Below are positions 60,349 to 64,000 of a stretch of 64,000 bases of DNA, piece by piece. A program made the translations under genes and the position numbers. Below the pieces are notes generated by a model, which was not told the origin of the DNA, ran no database searches, and saw nothing but the letters and a program-made list of their open reading frames with translations. This DNA is from Aquila chrysaetos chrysaetos. Lineage: Eukaryota; Chordata; Aves; Accipitriformes; Accipitridae. The DNA lies in assembly GCF_900496995.4 (NCBI RefSeq), contig NC_044005.1, positions 50,788,517-50,852,516 on the forward strand, given 5' to 3'. Position 1 is the stretch's first letter, and each line of letters opens with the position of its first letter.

Positions 60349-63300
60349 AAAGGCATTTTTGCCTTCTGCATTCTTCACAGAGCAAATACCGGCAGGAGCT
60401 GTCACTGGCACCTTGCTCCTCAGAGGTGGCTGCTTTAAAAGGCAGTCTCAGGCTGTGCAGCTGCTTACAGATAAACTAGGAATGCAGTGCAAAGGCTCTC
60501 ATGCTGTGTGGAAGCCCCTCCTTGAGCCAGGGTGCTGGGTGCTTGGCAGGGTGGAGGTAGGCTTGCTCAGCTGGACAGGGAGCAACCAGTGAAAGGCATA
60601 CCAGAACAGATGGGAGTCAATGTCAGATACTACAAGGAAGTGGTACCCAAGAGATGCTGGCTGCTGTCAGGAGGGACCAGGGGATGGACAGCTGCTCTGG
60701 GGAGGTGTTAAAGAGGAAGAGAGCGTTGAAGAAGCCAAGTCTTCAGACTGTCAATGTCATGCTGGAAAGATTTATCTTCTTTTTTCTGCTTTTTTATGCT
60801 CTTAGAGTCATCCCTAAAAGTTTGAGGCTTAGCTCTTCTCCCCGGACATCAGGAGTGACTGCAACAGGAGTATACTAGGATGGGACTTGTGTACATGGGC
60901 CTCTCACATCTGGAGCAAACTGGGCCCTCTAAATTTAAACTTTTCTTCATACGCTTTCTTTGGGGCACAGCTTACAACTACTACCAACCTGCCCTGGGAC
61001 TGACACAAACCGCAGCTATTCCCCTGACCAAGGCAGACTTCAGCATTCCAGAAACCACTTGCCTGCCTCCATGTCTGATCTCACCAGGCTCAAGCAGGTG
61101 CTCTGTGGCCCCTGTAAGGACACCTTCCATCTCACAGTGGCTCCAGTCCCATAAGTGAAAGGGACAGGCTGGCCCCAGGCCATACCTTCCCTCCACAGCA
61201 CTGGCAGACGCAGCATCTCACCCTTTCATCTGGCATGGAAAGATGACGGAGGGGTGGGAAGAGGTCTCCAACCACGGCAAACTGCATTGGTGTCACCCAG
61301 GTGGAGCCTGCCAACACATGCCAGCTGAGGAGCCAGTGCTCCCACTTCAAGCAGTGGCCAGTATTTAGGGCTGTAGAGCACTAAGAGGCATTTCGGATCT
61401 AAGCAGCAGCAGCAGAATGGATGGATTGTGAATGCAGCTGGAAATAACAAGGCATCCAGCCTCAGCAAGCTATTTTCTGTGGCTGTGGGGTGCCACTGAC
61501 TACAGCTGGGGCTTGTGATCCCTGGAGGCACAGAAGTCAAATGTCACAGCAAATCCCCCACCATGACCAGAAGAACTCTTAAAGCAAAAGCATTGGCTGA
61601 ACTGTCACAAAAACGTTTAACACCCAAATGCAGTTTTATCTAATTTGATTGACGTTTCTGAACAGTGCTGAAGAGAAGCCCAGCCTGCCTCCCTGCAGCA
61701 TATGGCTTGACTGTCCTACCATAGCCACATCTAAGGAATAGGAGGGAAAAGAGAAAGCAGAAGTCACCCCAAAGCTTAGGGAAGCAAATGGTGCCCAACA
61801 CCAATTTGATCTGACCTGTGTCTGAAGGCAGCGGAGGGCACATCTCTCAGCTCCATCTGTCTCTCTTAGCAAGGAGAAGGGACACAGACACTCCTGGAGA
61901 AACGCGTGGGTGTTTTTACAAGAACAGGGGAAGCACAGGCAGCTGCCATGGATAGAAAGCAGGATTTAAGGGGAAAAATAACCCTGCTTGCTTCATTCAT
62001 AACCATTTCCACCCAAGCAGAACTTGTCAAGGATGTAACATGGGAAAAACTATAACCCATTTCGCCTCTAATGAGATAAAAATGAAGACTGAGAGGCAAG
62101 AGCAGGCAGGTGACGAGGTTATTGGTGCTCCGCAACAGGATGTCCGTTAGCCTTTCCAGACAGAGCTCAAACTCCCTGGCATTTACTTCCATAACTCAAT
62201 CAGAGCTGCTGCTACTCCTGAACTTCTCCCAGAGTCCAGTCCCCTTGGATCAGCTCTTGGAGCATCTGTGGCAGCCCCATCCAGCTAATCTATGCGTCCC
62301 GCCTGTCCTGGCTCTTCCTCAGCAGAAAGCAGCACAGCGTGCCCCAAAAACCTCGGTCACGTGCCAGGAAAAATCACAGTGGCCTGAATCTGATTCTGGC
62401 AGGTTTGAGACCATTTCACTTGTGAGAGCAAAAGTCATAAAAACAAAGCCAAGGACAGAATTGCATGGCCCAGGGCAGCTGGAGGGACAAATGCACCAAC
62501 AGGCACTATGCAATTTCACAGCCATCACTGCTACACCTGCCAGAGCTCAACCCCCTCAGCTGCTTCTCTGCTCTGATAATCACACATTGAAATGGGGCCA
62601 TGCACCTTCTCAGTGGAGAGAAGGGTCCCCCATGGCAACATCCTTGGCAAGGCTGGCAGGGGTGGTGAGCAGATGGTGCATCTTTGTGTTCAAAGTCCCC
62701 CCTTGACCCACTCCTCTTATTTCACCCATCAGTCACTGGCAGCAGGAGTGTGGTGGGAAAAGCCGTGCCTGGTTCACCCTTACAGAGCCCAAGAGGTGCC
62801 CTAGGAGCCACATGCCAGAGAGCCATGCTCCAGGGGTTGCACATCTGGGGAGAGGCCTTTCCACAGCTGTCTGGCACTTGTTCCCTGCATAGAGGGGGTG
62901 GGGGCCAGGAGTAGAGACAAGAACCCACATGCCTACACCACGCTGGAAACTCACGTGCAAGATGGGAGTGGAAGTGGAACTAGCAGTGCTGGTGTAAGAG
63001 GAAAGGCGGTGCACACTTTATCATGTGGGGGCATGCACAACACTCCAAAAAGTCACAAAATAAGGTGAAGCGGTCCTGCAGGTGAGGGGAAGACGTTGCG
63101 CAGCCAGGGTTCATTGGACAGGTATGCACAGATGCTGTGCCCATGGTGCAGGGGACTGGTGGGTGTGCAGCATGGTGCAGGTGCGGGCACATCCATAACG
63201 TGTGGTTCCCATGCCCCGCTGGGGAAGGACAGATACCCCACAAGAGCTGTCAAGGGCCCCAGGAGCTCCCGCAGGAGTTGGCACTGGAGGCTGCGGGCAA

Positions 63301-63479
63301 CTGGGCAATGCTGGGATCCCAGCGGGTTCCCAGTTTTGTGCACTGGGGCAGGGAGCGCTGGGATCCCGTGCACGGAAGTGCCCTGTCCCAAGCCAGATAC
63401 CAGGGGCTGGGCACCAGGGGAGAGGGGAGGTGGTCGCCGGTGCACGGGGACAGCGTGGGAGGGTCCCCTGGGTGCTGCA
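60349..63479. other. Remaining intron 1 of the TMEM178A-like copy
   Basis: No gene or repeat family recognised. Short frames on both strands lack motifs. GC content rises toward 63,000. Confidence 0.4.
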
Positions 63480-64000
63480 GGGGTCCCCGGCTGCCCGCAC
63501 AGGGGCTGGTCAATCTGCGGGTCCTCAGCTGCATACGTGGGCTCCGGGGACGGACTGCGGTTCCGTGCTGGCTCTGGGGGGGGGCCGGCTGCGTGCTCGG
63601 GTGCTGTCTTTCGGGAGGGGGGGCGGATCCCGGTGAACGCGCACGGGGCTGGCGTTTTGGGTCCCCGGCTGCACGCACAGGGGCTGAACCCGGCGGGTCC
63701 CCGAGTCGGCAGCGCCGCTCCCCCCTGCGGACGAGGCTGTCGAGGCGGGAGTCGATGCCCAGTTAGCAGCGGGTCCGCCACAGCCCGGCGTGCGTGGCGA
63801 ACACCGGCCCGGAGGGGGAAGCGGCGGAGCGGCAGCGGCGGCCACCCTCGCAAGCGCTGCCGGTGCCGCCGCGGGTCGGTCTCGTCCCGGCGGCCGGTGC
63901 CAGCAGCAGCCCCAGCGCGCCCAGGCTCAGGCACGGCCCCAGCACGGCGCAGGCGCAGGCGGAGGCGGAGGGAGGTGCCGAGGGCGGCGCGCTCCTCACA
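63480..64000. promoter_or_regulatory. CpG-rich island over exon 1 of the TMEM178A-like copy
   Basis: Very GC-rich with many CpG dinucleotides (for example GCGGCGGAGCGGCAGCGGCGG). It covers the decayed exon 1 and continues past the window edge. Retained CpG density despite broken coding sequence suggests either a recent loss of function or a still unmethylated island. Confidence 0.65.

Noticed and set aside
63053-63934. 293-codon minus-strand frame in the GC-rich end
   Set aside because: It runs through the TMEM178A-like exon 1 only partly in frame and then through intron 1. Composition is Pro/Ala/Arg-rich as expected by chance in a CpG island.

Overview
This window is bird nuclear DNA. The evidence is: CR1 LINEs (one ending in the ATTCTATG-type 3' octamers and carrying an open reverse-transcriptase segment), a feather-type beta-keratin gene family with a non-coding first exon, avian ERV LTR families, and decayed but recognisable THUMPD2 and TMEM178A genes in the tail-to-tail order found in vertebrates.

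Region 1 (1-39,833) is a direct tandem duplication with a period of about 20.16 kb. Unit A covers 1-18,924 and unit B covers 20,164-39,833; unit A's left edge lies outside the window. Each unit carries tRNA genes iMet-CAT, Gly-TCC, Leu-CAG and Gln-CTG, a degenerate Gly-like tRNA on the minus strand, and a Ser-AGA gene that is whole only in unit B. Each unit also carries a palindrome of about 4.7 kb holding two head-to-head beta-keratin genes. All four keratin genes encode the same 105-residue protein. The units are almost identical up to about 17.3/37.4 kb, and most differences there are one- or few-base indels. They then differ by roughly 10% over the last 1.5-1.8 kb. That step coincides with a solo LTR present only in unit B.

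Region 2 (39,834-45,523) is a junction of mobile elements: a 5'-truncated young CR1 (minus) abutting a broken composite class II ERV (minus). The ERV has a tRNA-Lys-type primer site, gag-like and env-like remnants, two different polypurine/LTR starts, and outer LTRs that match in U3 but not at their other end. I see no clean target-site duplication around it. It looks like a recombination scar joining the keratin/tRNA array to unrelated sequence.

Region 3 (45,524-64,000) holds a decayed two-gene block. A 5'-truncated, intron-containing THUMPD2 fragment lies on the plus strand (six exons, 46,452-52,094). A four-exon TMEM178A copy lies on the minus strand (about 63,999-55,982) and has premature stops, frameshifts and lost splice sites. 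Old CR1 fragments and a solo ERV LTR of about 0.9 kb are scattered through it. The window therefore has Pol III genes and keratin genes as its probably active content, set beside a degenerating segmental copy of the THUMPD2-TMEM178A locus. All identity figures are estimates by eye.
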